A stretch of 64,000 nucleotides of DNA, taken from assembly GCF_000740895.1 (NCBI RefSeq), contig NC_025261.1, positions 496,001 through 560,000 of the forward strand. Direction: 5' to 3'. This DNA is from Theileria orientalis strain Shintoku (taxonomy: Eukaryota; Apicomplexa; Aconoidasida; Piroplasmida; Theileriidae). Shown one piece after another: positions 24,021 through 33,579 of this stretch. Positions within the stretch are counted from its first letter, which is position 1. Each line of letters opens with the position of its first letter. The translations under genes and the position numbers were made by a program. A model generated the notes under the pieces. It worked only from the letters and a program-made list of their open reading frames with translations, did not search any database and was not told the DNA's origin.

Positions 24021-24831
24021 ATGTCCGAACTTGAGGATATAAACCATGAAATTGCAAGACTAAGACAAGAATATGAATCTGTTCGTAAACTTATTTAATA
24101 TTTACCTATTTTACTCTGTTATAATTGAAATTGTTTTTTTATTTTTTTATTTATAGCCAGGTTTTGTACAATACTTATGCAGATAGCCATTTTATTGTCC
24201 TTAATTGACTAATGATTTGTAGCACTTAAATAACAACACTCCTTCGGCCAGGGTGCAGTATGAGTACGCTTGTATGCTCATGTGCTCTCCCAAGTCCTCC
24301 GATATTTCCACCGCCATCGACTTGTTCGATGAGTTGATAAGGATACAATACCAAAGGTACTCGATGACCATTTATTTCTTTTTAGCGTAAACTGTATGTA
24401 TCAACTGGCTATGTGTTACATAAAGAAGAAGAAGTATGGGAAGGCAAGGAAGTACTTGGAGCTGATTCTAAGAGTCGTATGTCGCTCCCTTTTAATTGAA
24501 TTGCTTAGGATCCTAGAAATCAGATGGCTTTGTCCCTTAAGAGCGTTCTTTATGTCTTACTTTCAGAGGGTTCGTTGTTTATTACTCATTGTAATTTATA
24601 GAGGCGATGTTCGGAACCATCTTTGCCATAATGACTGGTTTGTTTTTAGGCTTTAACGCCCTTCAGGATTCTGCGTGTTCTCTATGTATAAGCTTTGGAG
24701 GAGATAATGTTTTAATACTTTTAAGTACTTGGGTATACACGTTTCTATGCACATTATATATAAGTCGTCGATACATGGAGCATATGTGTTTATTTAACAA
24801 GGTTATCTTTAGAAATCAACGAAGGTTGTGA
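24021..24831 (+). CDS. FIS1: Mitochondrial fission protein FIS1
   Basis: Five small exons give a TPR-like helical protein: [20 protein letters not shown], then [77 protein letters not shown], and the C-terminal anchor [15 protein letters not shown]. This matches FIS1: the FEYAW-like helix, the two TPR units and a single tail anchor on the outer mitochondrial membrane, where it recruits the fission machinery. The frame stays open past the anchor to 24831, longer than usual for FIS1 and overlapping the end of the convergent gene, so an unseen intron may end it earlier, near 24,710. It is divergent from the DnaJ-like gene. Confidence 0.8.
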
Positions 24832-25115
24832 AGAAGTCGTAGGCTGCGAACACGAAGATCCAATTTGCGTAGAAAACTCTGTGGTTCATCGATTTCATTG
24901 CGCTCTTCGAAGCCTTATAGTACAGGAGAGGCAGTCTGGGACTTGCGTTGTGGATCGTCTGCATATTGCTGTGTAGCTATGAACATACCTCGGAGCCCGT
25001 TGTGAAGTGTCTCGACGACGTTACATTCCTGCCACATCGGTTCGAGATGGTCTAAAAATTTTATGATTGTTCTTGTAATTACCTTTAACGCGTTGAAGGT
25101 GCACAACAGTCTCAT
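24809..25115 (-). CDS. Small (~80-residue) probable mitochondrial single-membrane-span protein
   Basis: Three exons, all joined at phase 0, give a basic presequence-like N-terminus (MRLLCTFNALKTISNRCGRN, then SSRHFTTGS), a central LPLLYYKASKSAMKSMNHR and a hydrophobic C-terminus ([19 protein letters not shown]). Both introns (about 30 bases each) start GTAAT or GTATG and end in AG. The shape (cleavable presequence, one short membrane segment, under 90 residues) fits a small subunit of a mitochondrial inner-membrane complex. That is inference; I recognise no family. Its stop codon overlaps the downstream frame of FIS1 on the other strand. Confidence 0.55.
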
Positions 25116-25299
25116 TATTGTGTATAATATTAAATATAATTACAAACACAACATGAGGCTGTGATGGTGAACTAAGTTCGATAAATCCCGTTGGATTTGA
25201 AATTCCCGGTATACAAAGGAGGATATATGTATATGACTATTCACATAGATTGGTGTTATCAAATTATGCTAGAAGATTTGAATCTGAATGTGGTTGAAA

Positions 25300-25585
25300 T
25301 TAGAGCTTCAGTTTCGTCCTGCGCCAGTACCTCCTCTTGGCATTATACCTATAAATTATTAGTAACATGATTGTGTATTATATTACAATATCATACCTGA
25401 TTCGGTTGTCGGTCTTTAGTCTGAACCAGTGTGGTATTGGACGATTCTGTTTCAACTTCTTTGCAAGATGCTTCTTCATTACCAAAGTCTTGTTAGAACC
25501 CTGAAATATAATATTAGTTAAGAAAATAAAGTTACAAGGTAGGCAAAGATGTCAGATTCTACTCTTATTTATTTTCATGTACCAT
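25300..25585 (-). CDS. RPL39: 60S ribosomal protein eL39
   Basis: A 51-residue basic protein built from three exons. The first exon is only the ATG (25585-25583), directly followed by a GT donor. The second begins GGT TCT after the acceptor, giving [20 protein letters not shown]. The third gives [16 protein letters not shown]. The core [15 protein letters not shown] is diagnostic of eL39, which lines the ribosome exit tunnel. Length and basic composition match the family. Confidence 0.9.
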
Positions 25586-25889
25586 AAACATCAAATAACT
25601 ATCATTATTGAAATAACTATATATCCAAATATTCTAAATAATTATAAATAAACAAACCATTGTTAGGAATCTTTAAAGTTACTCTTATTAAGTGATAGTA
25701 AGTAATAAAAACTTTTATTATGTTTAATGGGGAATATAGTGAAACTGTTATTGTGTATATAATTATAAGTAATACACGGAGAATAAAATATAACATAGAA
25801 TGATATCGATGTTAATTGGTAATATGAATCAAATTTTGTTAATTAATGATTCCTTATGTATTTAATATAAACAGTGTAAAATATAGTCA
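25586..25889. other. A/T-rich bidirectional promoter region
   Basis: Just over 300 bases between the divergent eL39 and small membrane-protein genes, nearly all A/T. No coding or repeat signal recognised. Confidence 0.45.
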
Positions 25890-26425
25890 ATGGAATCAAA
25901 TATTGAAACGAAATGTTATAAAGGTGTTCAAAAATTAAACAAACTATATGTTTTGATATCTGTGTAAGCACTTAGTTATATATTTTATTATAATTTTTAA
26001 GATTCATAATTGTGTTCACTTATTTGTTCAGAAGCGCCCCTTCTTCATCGGAATCACAAAATCACAATGGGTTTTACATCTCAACTTTTGACTTTGAGTC
26101 ATATTTTAAATCAAACATACTACTTCAATATGGAATCTTGGGGTATTTGGGATTCCCCTTCAAAGTAATCGAATTTATTAAAAATAAAAATTGTTTTATT
26201 GTTCAAATTAATAGTGAGTATGTTTATATTAAAAATAATTGTAATAACTTTAGTTGTTTGTCCAAATTGCAACTAATCGTCAACAACATTTTCCCGGCAC
26301 ACTCACCTATTGAATTTTCATTTAATGGAACAAATGGTGAATCTAAAGTGAAATTTGAAATATTGAAGTTTAACAATAGCTTATCTAGCTTAATCGATGA
26401 TGATTTAGTTTTAAACACAACTTAA
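25890..26425 (+). CDS. Small membrane-anchored hypothetical protein
   Basis: Two exons. Exon 1 starts at ATG 25890 (MESNIETKCYKGVQKLNKLY) and ends in the middle of a Val codon at 25963. A 38-base intron (25964-26001, GTAAGC...TTTAAG) joins it in frame to exon 2. The join creates a continuous hydrophobic segment (LYVLISVFIIVFTYLF), a likely N-terminal membrane anchor. The remaining ~130 residues (GFYISTFDFESYFKSNILL ... DDDLVLNTT) show alternating beta and helix character but no recognised family. Codons are A/T rich, like the genes that follow. It opens the accessory island. Confidence 0.55.
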
Positions 26426-26668
26426 TCTTCTAGTATTTTCATTCTGATATCTAGTAGGATTTTTATATACATTTAAGAATTTTATTTAAATATAACATAT
26501 CAATGATATAATGTATTGCCATAAGGCCACCACTGGAACATTTTTGATAAATATTGGTCATTGTGTAAAATCCCATGTATCCATGTTTTATATATATATA
26601 TTTTGGTTTATTCATTAGATTTGTAGTATTTATATTTTATTTGTTTTTTCCTATATATATTTTGAGAA

Positions 26669-28468
26669 ATGGGTGATAACGAAGGCTCAAATCCTCCATC
26701 CAAGCGATATAACACCAGGCCCAAAACAAAGAGCAGTTTTGTGGCCCTTGAGGATAAATATTCAGCATACATTGTTGACACGAGCCCCAAGGTTGGTAAA
26801 AGATCTAGAAATTCAATCAGTGCAGACTATGCTGAGTACCAAAGGTATGTACATCCACAAATGCTCCCAAGGACTGTACAACATAACCAAATTAGCCAGG
26901 AATATGGCTATAGAAACATACAGGGATATCAAATGGCAGGTGAACCGATGAACACGATGGCTTTCAGAGGAAGAATGATTAACACGGGGTATAACAACAT
27001 GTATCAACCGAGTCATGGGTCAACAATGGCCCCGAACATGAATATAATGTATAAGAATCACCAGTATGGTATGCACATGAACTATCAAGGGGCTCAGATG
27101 GCAAGCGCTATGGTACCGCAGCCTCAGAACGTAAGAGTGGTGAACCAGATGGTTTATCCGCGGGACGCATCTCCATATGGCATCCCAAATGAGCACTTTA
27201 ACGCAAATGTGAATATGCCAATGAGAATGAATCAAGGTTATAACGTTCCACACCATTCATTCGTGCCACACGCAGCTCAACAAGGTTATGTTGGCACCAA
27301 CTATAACCCTAACCTGCAGTTTCCTAGGCCAACGCAGCCGGACCACGCCACTAATGCTATGGACACGAGTAACGTGGCACAAGGATTCGGTGTTCAGAAC
27401 GTACTGTACCATCAAAGAGCAACGCCACTAAAAAGGGACGTGGAAAACAAGGTTGAATTTTCGCCTAAACCCGAACAAGAAAAACACATTCAAAGGGCAC
27501 CCGAAGCGGATGAAATTAAAAGTTATTTTAAAGCAGTAGATGTCATTCTCAAGGATTTGTCAGATGATTCAAAGTTAGAAAGGTATGAAGGTAGCTCATT
27601 CGGATGTGTGTCAATAGTGGACGAGTTCAAACTCACAGACCCGTATAGAATGGTAAACATAGAGTACGCTATCACCCAAGAGCTGTATTCGGAGATCACA
27701 CAGTACTTGGACTCCATTAGCAAGTCGTATGTTCAGTTGCCGCTCAACGTGCCTCAAAATAGAAGAAACGGAAATAGAGCCGGAAATCGCGCACAAAATC
27801 AGAAAATTTTAACGGCAGATGACGGCAATGGAGAATTGGACGACAATACGAGTTCCGAGCCCACAGCCGACAAGGTGAACGAAATCGATCTTGAATTCAC
27901 AAACAATAATATAAAGTTGAAGCACGAAAGGAAGATATGCCCTATAACGATAGACTCGTACAAGCAGCTTTCGCTGAACGAGGCGAGAAGTTTGATGAGT
28001 TTGCTTAAGGACTCGAACGCAGTGAAGGCAAACCCCGTCGCCAAAAACAGAGTGAAGATTATAATCAACAGCCACGACGACACAAACTATAACTACTGGG
28101 TTTACTTCCCCGAGGACTCGAATAATGAGTATGTTCTTAAGCACCAGTTTGGCTCCTTTGTGGCCAACGATTTCTTGAACAAAAGGGTGCCGCTTTACAC
28201 TAACGTGGATTTTGGGAAGACTGACCCCTCGTTCCTGTTTGGCGGCAGCGCCAATAGAAAAGTAACCAAGCTTTCACATGTGTACGGGCAAGTTTCGAGA
28301 TCATACGACCTTTTTCTCGCAAACTTAAACGGTAATATTAGCTTGGGGCTTTCAAAAATTATATCTGAGTCTGAGAAAGATATAGGAAAGGCAATACACA
28401 CTCTATCGATTGGATGTAACATACTTTATATACCAACTCTGTTTAAAACAATACACTTAAATTTTTAA
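26669..28468 (+). CDS. 599-residue hypothetical protein, Met/Asn/Gln/Tyr-rich N-terminal half
   Basis: A single exon from ATG 26669. Residues ~60-250 are low complexity, rich in Met, Asn, Gln, Tyr and His (for example MNIMYKNHQYGMHMNYQG), typical of disordered RNA-associated or condensate-forming regions. From ~residue 280 it becomes ordered (IKSYFKAVDVILKDLSDD ... VSIVDEFKLTDPYRMV), with an Asn-rich gap before RKICPITIDSYKQLSLNE. Then come FLFGGSANRKVTKLSHVYGQ and a segment like LFLANLNGNISLGLS. No family recognised. The last ~22 codons lie in repeat A, whose other copies are non-coding, so the present C-terminus may be secondary. Confidence 0.6.
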   Translation: MGDNEGSNPPSKRYNTRPKTKSSFVALEDKYSAYIVDTSPKVGKRSRNSISADYAEYQRYVHPQMLPRTVQHNQISQEYGYRNIQGYQMAGEPMNTMAFRGRMINTGYNNMYQPSHGSTMAPNMNIMYKNHQYGMHMNYQGAQMASAMVPQPQNVRVVNQMVYPRDASPYGIPNEHFNANVNMPMRMNQGYNVPHHSFVPHAAQQGYVGTNYNPNLQFPRPTQPDHATNAMDTSNVAQGFGVQNVLYHQRATPLKRDVENKVEFSPKPEQEKHIQRAPEADEIKSYFKAVDVILKDLSDDSKLERYEGSSFGCVSIVDEFKLTDPYRMVNIEYAITQELYSEITQYLDSISKSYVQLPLNVPQNRRNGNRAGNRAQNQKILTADDGNGELDDNTSSEPTADKVNEIDLEFTNNNIKLKHERKICPITIDSYKQLSLNEARSLMSLLKDSNAVKANPVAKNRVKIIINSHDDTNYNYWVYFPEDSNNEYVLKHQFGSFVANDFLNKRVPLYTNVDFGKTDPSFLFGGSANRKVTKLSHVYGQVSRSYDLFLANLNGNISLGLSKIISESEKDIGKAIHTLSIGCNILYIPTLFKTIHLNF

Positions 28469-28611
28469 ATCTACTGTGATATGTGATAAATTATTAGAAT
28501 GTGTATGTTAATTTAATCGATTTGTTTTACCAATGTTTAGATCTAATATATAGATCGTTATAATAGTGATCATAAATAATTGTAATTATTTTTTATCAAC
28601 ATTGTACAAAT
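28403..28611. repeat. Repeat A, copy 1 (5' flank of paralogue 1)
   Basis: This block is repeated at 29658-29866 at a constant offset of 1,255 bases. I count two substitutions and no indels over about 210 bases. It includes the last codons of the 599-residue gene and runs up to the ATG of paralogue 1. Confidence 0.9.
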
Positions 28612-29574
28612 ATGATAGATAATACGATAATAAACTCGTTTATATCTTATATCACAGATTCAGTCTCTAAATGTAGTCATTGCGTACAATATGTCGTTAA
28701 GGAATTCGATTTAAGTTACATGAACCTTAATATATTATTTTCTGGTAATTACGTAGGATACTGCAATTCGATGTACGATGTATTCAACGAACTTTATGAT
28801 TTTTCGTCCATTGCTTATTCTAAAATTTTAAAAAGATATAAACGGTGGGTTGCTGTGGAAGTGGTTGACATGGATAAGTGTATGAAGCTGATGAGTTATC
28901 CAAACTGGGAACTGTACTTCTATAATGTCACGTACGTTCTGACCGTAGAATCAATCAAGTTCTCGAGGATTTCACTCTGTGTAATACAATTTTTATCACT
29001 CATATATGTACCATATTGCTGTCACGTTTTCATCACAACTCCGAAATCTGACCCGTACTATAATAACTACACTGTAAAGGATTGGATTTTTACATATTTA
29101 GTTTTTTCTTTTAGACGTTACGGCAGTATCATAGAGTCATATTATATGATGATCGTCTTGACATCATACTTTATAGATAATATTAACAGGGGTAAGCTGG
29201 TTTCAGGCATGACAAAGGTTGAATTAATTGGCTATATTGATTATTCTTGTTGGTTAATTAAGTTATCAAATGACAAAATTAAAAAATTCAGGGATGTCAT
29301 AGGAAGAAAAAATATTTTAAGATGTAAAGAGAGTATGACAAGAAAGCTGTCATCGTTGTCGTTAAAATCATTGATCACACTTGACAAATTAACCATGAAA
29401 ATTTACTTAGATACAATTATAATGAAACAAGCCAGGTTTTTAATTTTGCTAAGGGAGTTAAGCAAAAAAATGCTATACGATGCAGTTGACGAGTGTAAGT
29501 CCAAAGGCATACATTACATCAAACTGGACGATGAAAGAATAGGAATAGATAGTTTAAATGTGGATAATCTATAA
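28612..29574 (+). CDS. Tandem paralogue 1 of an unrecognised family
   Basis: An intronless gene of 320 codons, A/T rich. It shares with the following gene the N-terminus (MI..TI.NS.IS..TDSVS.C) and a central block: K.RYK.W(V/I)...V..VD...C..LM....W..YF.N.....LT.ESI.FS..S...IQ.LS.I. The middle holds hydrophobic stretches (ISLCVIQFLSLIYVPYCCHV; YYMMIVLTSYFI) that may be membrane helices. The C-terminal third is Lys/Leu rich and helical. There is no signal peptide and no known domain. Its 5' flank is nearly identical to that of paralogue 2 while the coding regions are far apart. Confidence 0.65.
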   Translation: MIDNTIINSFISYITDSVSKCSHCVQYVVKEFDLSYMNLNILFSGNYVGYCNSMYDVFNELYDFSSIAYSKILKRYKRWVAVEVVDMDKCMKLMSYPNWELYFYNVTYVLTVESIKFSRISLCVIQFLSLIYVPYCCHVFITTPKSDPYYNNYTVKDWIFTYLVFSFRRYGSIIESYYMMIVLTSYFIDNINRGKLVSGMTKVELIGYIDYSCWLIKLSNDKIKKFRDVIGRKNILRCKESMTRKLSSLSLKSLITLDKLTMKIYLDTIIMKQARFLILLRELSKKMLYDAVDECKSKGIHYIKLDDERIGIDSLNVDNL

Positions 29575-29612
29575 ATATGTAAAATGTAAATATATATATA
29601 GTATAAAAATAT

Positions 29613-29866
29613 GGATAATTAATAATTAATATAAACTGCAATGAGCATATACACACACTATCGATTGGATGTAACATACTTTATATACCAACTCTGTTTA
29701 AAACAATACACTTAAATTTTTAAATCTACTGTGATATGTGATATATTATTAGAATGTGTATGTTAATTCAATCGATTTGTTTTACCAATGTTTAGATCTA
29801 ATATATAGATCGTTATAATAGTGATCATAAATAATTGTAATTATTTTTTATCAACATTGTACAAAT
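29613..29866. repeat. Tail of repeat B plus repeat A, copy 2 (5' flank of paralogue 2)
   Basis: 29613-29657 matches the last ~45 bases of repeat B (seen again at 30,992 and 35,303). 29658-29866 is repeat A copy 2, which stops at the ATG of paralogue 2. Together they fill the intergenic gap. Confidence 0.9.
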
Positions 29867-30832
29867 ATGATAAATTGTACGATATTAAACTCGTATATAT
29901 CTGAAGTCACAGATTCAGTATCGGAATGTTATCAAGATGTTAATCGATGCATTAGTGACATATTATCTGGTAAATGTATACCATCTGACAGTAATATAGA
30001 ATTTAAGATAAAATGTATTGAATTTACTGATTGTTTACTCAACAATGTTTCAAGGTTTTCATCCCGTGTACGTTCTAATGTTAAAGCAAAATATAAAAAA
30101 TACATATCTGTAATGGTTGATTCTAGTACGTGTGTTCAATTAATGAATTCGGCTAAATGGGATGTTTATTTTTCAAATTTTGTATTTTTGCTAACTAAAG
30201 AATCAATTAGATTCTCAGTTGTTTCGGTATGGATGATACAAATGTTATCCTTTATAATTCGGGGTAACAAATATTCAATTCAGTACAACTACGATAAATT
30301 TGATTACGAGACTTCTAATGATTGTTTTCTTCGTATCAAAAACCTTATTAGCGATATTGATAACTTATTTTGGTTAAGATCATTTGAGTGTAATTCTCAC
30401 ATGTACTTAAACATGTTCACTAACCAAATGGTATATAATCGTTTTTATATAAACACAAATCCTTCATCATTAATAAGTAAAATACTTGAAAATGAGCACT
30501 ATTGTGAAATGTTTAATAGTATAAATGATTATTTTATTAATACTAGAAATGACCTTTATTCATTTTTTTCTAATAGGTGTTCTGGCTTGTTTTTTTATGA
30601 TGATCTAGATGATAACAAAAAACACCAACCAATCAATTTAAGAAGTCATTATATTGTAAGTATCAATAGTGTTATTAAACATGAAATTATTTCTAGAATC
30701 GTTAAATATAATGATAAAATTGTGGATGCAACTAATAATAATTTGTTAATAGATTCTGAATATGCAAAAAAATTACTTTTATATGATCCAATTCATAATA
30801 TCAATATTAAAAAGACTAATATTTATATATGA
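29867..30832 (+). CDS. Tandem paralogue 2 of the same unrecognised family
   Basis: An intronless gene of 321 codons, almost the same length as paralogue 1. The first ~20 codons align closely, then only a scattered pattern remains (IKAKYKKYISVMVD-type block, W.VYFSN..FLLTKESIRFS, MIQMLSFI). Its second half is Asn/Asp/Tyr rich and differs fully from paralogue 1. One hydrophobic patch (VVSVWMIQMLSFII) is shared in position. No known domain. The stop codon lies at the first bases of repeat B copy 1. Confidence 0.65.
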   Translation: MINCTILNSYISEVTDSVSECYQDVNRCISDILSGKCIPSDSNIEFKIKCIEFTDCLLNNVSRFSSRVRSNVKAKYKKYISVMVDSSTCVQLMNSAKWDVYFSNFVFLLTKESIRFSVVSVWMIQMLSFIIRGNKYSIQYNYDKFDYETSNDCFLRIKNLISDIDNLFWLRSFECNSHMYLNMFTNQMVYNRFYINTNPSSLISKILENEHYCEMFNSINDYFINTRNDLYSFFSNRCSGLFFYDDLDDNKKHQPINLRSHYIVSINSVIKHEIISRIVKYNDKIVDATNNNLLIDSEYAKKLLLYDPIHNINIKKTNIYI

Positions 30833-31085
30833 TATTATGTTATTAATAAAAATGGATTGTTCAAATATATCATTAGACTGACTTTATTATTGGGTACGTT
30901 ATTATCATAATGTATATAATTTAAAGAATATACTTGAATAATATATCTCAAATATCCCCAAATTGCAATAATACACATATTGAATGAAGAAGGTTAATTA
31001 ATAATTAATATAAACTGCAATGAGCATATACACACACTTTCGATTGGATGTATGATTATGTATGTCCATACTGTTTAAAACAATT
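30830..31085. repeat. Repeat B, copy 1, with the head of repeat A
   Basis: 30830-31040 is duplicated at 35141-35351, at a constant offset of 4,311 bases. I count about four substitutions and no indels. It begins at the stop codon of paralogue 2. Past 31041 about 45 bases resemble the head of repeat A and then decay. Confidence 0.9.
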
Positions 31086-32622
31086 AACATAATATGCTAA
31101 AATACATACTACATTCTTTTATATTGTATTTATCTATAGATTTAGTGATATACAATAATTATATACTAATCTTTTACTGTTTCTATAAGTCAATTTTCAC
31201 ATAAATTATCTGAATTCTAACATCACGTCTTAAATTATATTTATGCTAATTGGTAACAACAAACTATACAAATAATTGATAGGCCTTTTTTATTCTTAAT
31301 ATGTATGAATAGGGGTGATTTATATAAGTAAATACTTAATTGAGTCAACATAGAACAATAATGTTATGAATTTTACCGTGTATAAGTCTTGATAAAGGAC
31401 ATTTGTTGACTATAATAGCAATATATCCTTTTTGATGTACATCTAAACCATCACATTCTGTATACACCACATCTAATATTCTTGTCACACAAACTAGCAT
31501 TCCCCTATATATATTTAGTTTTTTGCCCCAATCTTTCACAAAGGTTCATTATATTGTGATATATATCTCTGGATTTTACCTGTTAATTTATTGTTATATT
31601 CCATGTATACCTATGTTTCACATCTTCAATTTGTTTAATGTTCCCTCGCTATCTCACCTTCTTGTACTCTACACTATGTTGATTTTTGATATATCAACAA
31701 TGATATATTCTTACTTTTCCTGATTTCTTGATATGGTTATATTTACGACACTTGTTGATACACCCTAATTTGTATCCTTTCTCTTCATTTCGGCTGATAG
31801 GATACTTGATTTTTGGCCTATTATTGGTCTCTTTTTTGATAAAATTGATGATAATTTACCCTCTTTTGCTTCATTATGGCTCTCCTTTCTTCTTCTTTTA
31901 AAACTTAATGTACTATAATTTTAATTTATGTTAAATAATTGCAGTTTTCTTACAAGGCTGTGTTCTCCCTTCCGTTTTGTGTTACTTAATGTCATTTTTA
32001 TTATCTACAGGTTATAATTTGCGCAGGGCTCAAAATGGTTTTTACACACTTGTATTTTTGTCTAATTACTGGTTCAATTTACAACTGGATAATGATCTGT
32101 ACACCAACGGATAGTTTAATACTTATCTTTAGTTACTTCTTTACCTACTTACTATCAATTACCCAAATAGCTATCTAATATTAACTATAGTAACATTTAG
32201 TTAACTTCAGTTAGCTATTTATATAGAGTACATTACCTAGATATCTATTTAACTTCAGCTACCTAATTATCTACAATACATCACCTGGACCTTTATTTAA
32301 CGTAAATTGTTTATGCGGTTAGTTTGTCTTAATCATTTTAAAATAAATATGTATTTTATTCATAAATTTATTGATTTTTTTTCAGTTGTCCTATTGGTGT
32401 GTTTCTCTTCGCACATTAAGAACCAGTGGATTAACACTGCACATTTCTTTGGTGGTGTCCAGTTTTTTAATGCTCCCATCAACGCGTCATGGCATCCTAT
32501 TTAATTAGGATTTGGACGATGGCATTGCTGATTTCGAGTTGATTTTGCCTTGCCCCAGTCTGCACACCGGACATTCTATCTCAAATATAAAATTAGAATG
32601 TCTTTTTGAACAAACTTTTAGA
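31086..32622. other. Long A/T-rich stretch without a convincing gene
   Basis: About 1.5 kb. Short open frames exist on both strands (31345-31539 minus, 31523-31723 plus, 32307-32504 plus), but none starts well, shows domain features or splices clearly. The last ~110 bases (from 32509) are open in the frame of the following gene just after a TAATTAG acceptor-like site, so they may be coding. Confidence 0.5.
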
Positions 32623-33579
32623 ATGGCTCAAATTTCGATTCATTCTAGGGAACGTTTGGGAAACCTTTTTATGCTGGTTGCTACGAGTGTTGGATCTCTT
32701 TCTGTTGACGCATTTTCTGTTTATCAGCTTATTTATTTAACCGAAAATGCACATAAGCAGTGGCAGCATTGTTACCTTTATGCGGGGTTCATATGTGTGG
32801 GCATGGCATCTATTGTGTTGTATAACTCTTATAAATGCTATAAGCACTACTCCTGTGCACCAGAAGACTCAAACATTTTTACCAACCTCGGCATTGTAGG
32901 AGTTGCAACCCTTATTCTCTTGTGCTTTTATTTGGGTTTCAAAATATTCCCGAATGAACGCCTAAAATTGGAATCTGAGCCATTTCTTTCTGGAGACTTA
33001 AACAAGCTCATCGAGCAGAAGCTGTTTATCATACAAATGATGCTGATCATGGCTACTATTCTCGGGTGGGCAATGGTCAGAGCGGAAGTTTTCACGGGTG
33101 TAAAAGAGACAGGGAAGGTTCACGTGCTGCTGTTCCTAACGTATTTCATTGACACCTTGCCCCTGGCCGTGCAGTACCACCCTGACTACGATATCCAAGA
33201 TGGCTTTTTTGTCCTGGCTCTGTTGAACGCGGCATGTGTCATACTCACGGTCCTCCTCCTCACAACCGGTCATAACAGTTCCACAGTGTTTCCACGAATT
33301 CAGAGTGTGCCTCCATCAAGGTACAATACTTACTCAATGATAAGTGTTATAGGAGAATTGGGAGGAACCAGTGGAGAAGGGGGGGCAGTGTATCTTCTGG
33401 CCCAAGTAGCGCTCGTTCAAGGACGGACGAAAGAACGCCTCTTCTACCCAGGATACCCTCTGTATAGTCATCAGCGGATGATTACCAGGATGTCGTGCAC
33501 AGGGGCCAGACAAAGGTATTCGAAACGGTGCCCGAGTTTGTATGAGACGAAATATCGGTTAACGATACTTGAAGTTTAA
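32623..33579 (+). CDS. Multi-pass membrane protein of unknown function
   Basis: Starts at the first in-frame ATG (MAQISIHSRERLGNLF). About six hydrophobic helices follow, including LFMLVATSVGSLSVDAF, CYLYAGFICVGMASIVLY, LGIVGVATLILLCFYLGF, LFIIQMMLIMATILGWAM, VLLFLTYFIDTLPLAV and FFVLALLNAACVILTVLLL. The ~80-residue C-terminus is hydrophilic and basic (RMITRMSCTGARQRYSKR). The frame stays open upstream to 32509 with protein-like codons (DLDDGIADFELILPCPSLH) directly after an AG acceptor, so an upstream exon may extend the N-terminus. No transporter family was recognised. It lies between the two full copies of repeat B. Confidence 0.6.
   Translation: MAQISIHSRERLGNLFMLVATSVGSLSVDAFSVYQLIYLTENAHKQWQHCYLYAGFICVGMASIVLYNSYKCYKHYSCAPEDSNIFTNLGIVGVATLILLCFYLGFKIFPNERLKLESEPFLSGDLNKLIEQKLFIIQMMLIMATILGWAMVRAEVFTGVKETGKVHVLLFLTYFIDTLPLAVQYHPDYDIQDGFFVLALLNAACVILTVLLLTTGHNSSTVFPRIQSVPPSRYNTYSMISVIGELGGTSGEGGAVYLLAQVALVQGRTKERLFYPGYPLYSHQRMITRMSCTGARQRYSKRCPSLYETKYRLTILEV

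Noticed and set aside
26012..26425. Resemblance of the small membrane protein to RNase P subunit Pop5/Rpp14
   Set aside because: The spliced N-terminal exon gives a membrane anchor, and the similarity is limited to a few hydrophobic residues.
28612..30832. Assignment of the tandem paralogues to known piroplasm variable families
   Set aside because: No signal peptide, FAINT domain, Cys-rich module or other hallmark of known families was seen, so only a new family label is justified.
31345..31539. 64-codon open frame on the minus strand in the A/T-rich gap
   Set aside because: No ATG start, no recognisable domain, no splice partner. The composition is somewhat protein-like, so a decayed exon is possible, but I cannot support it.
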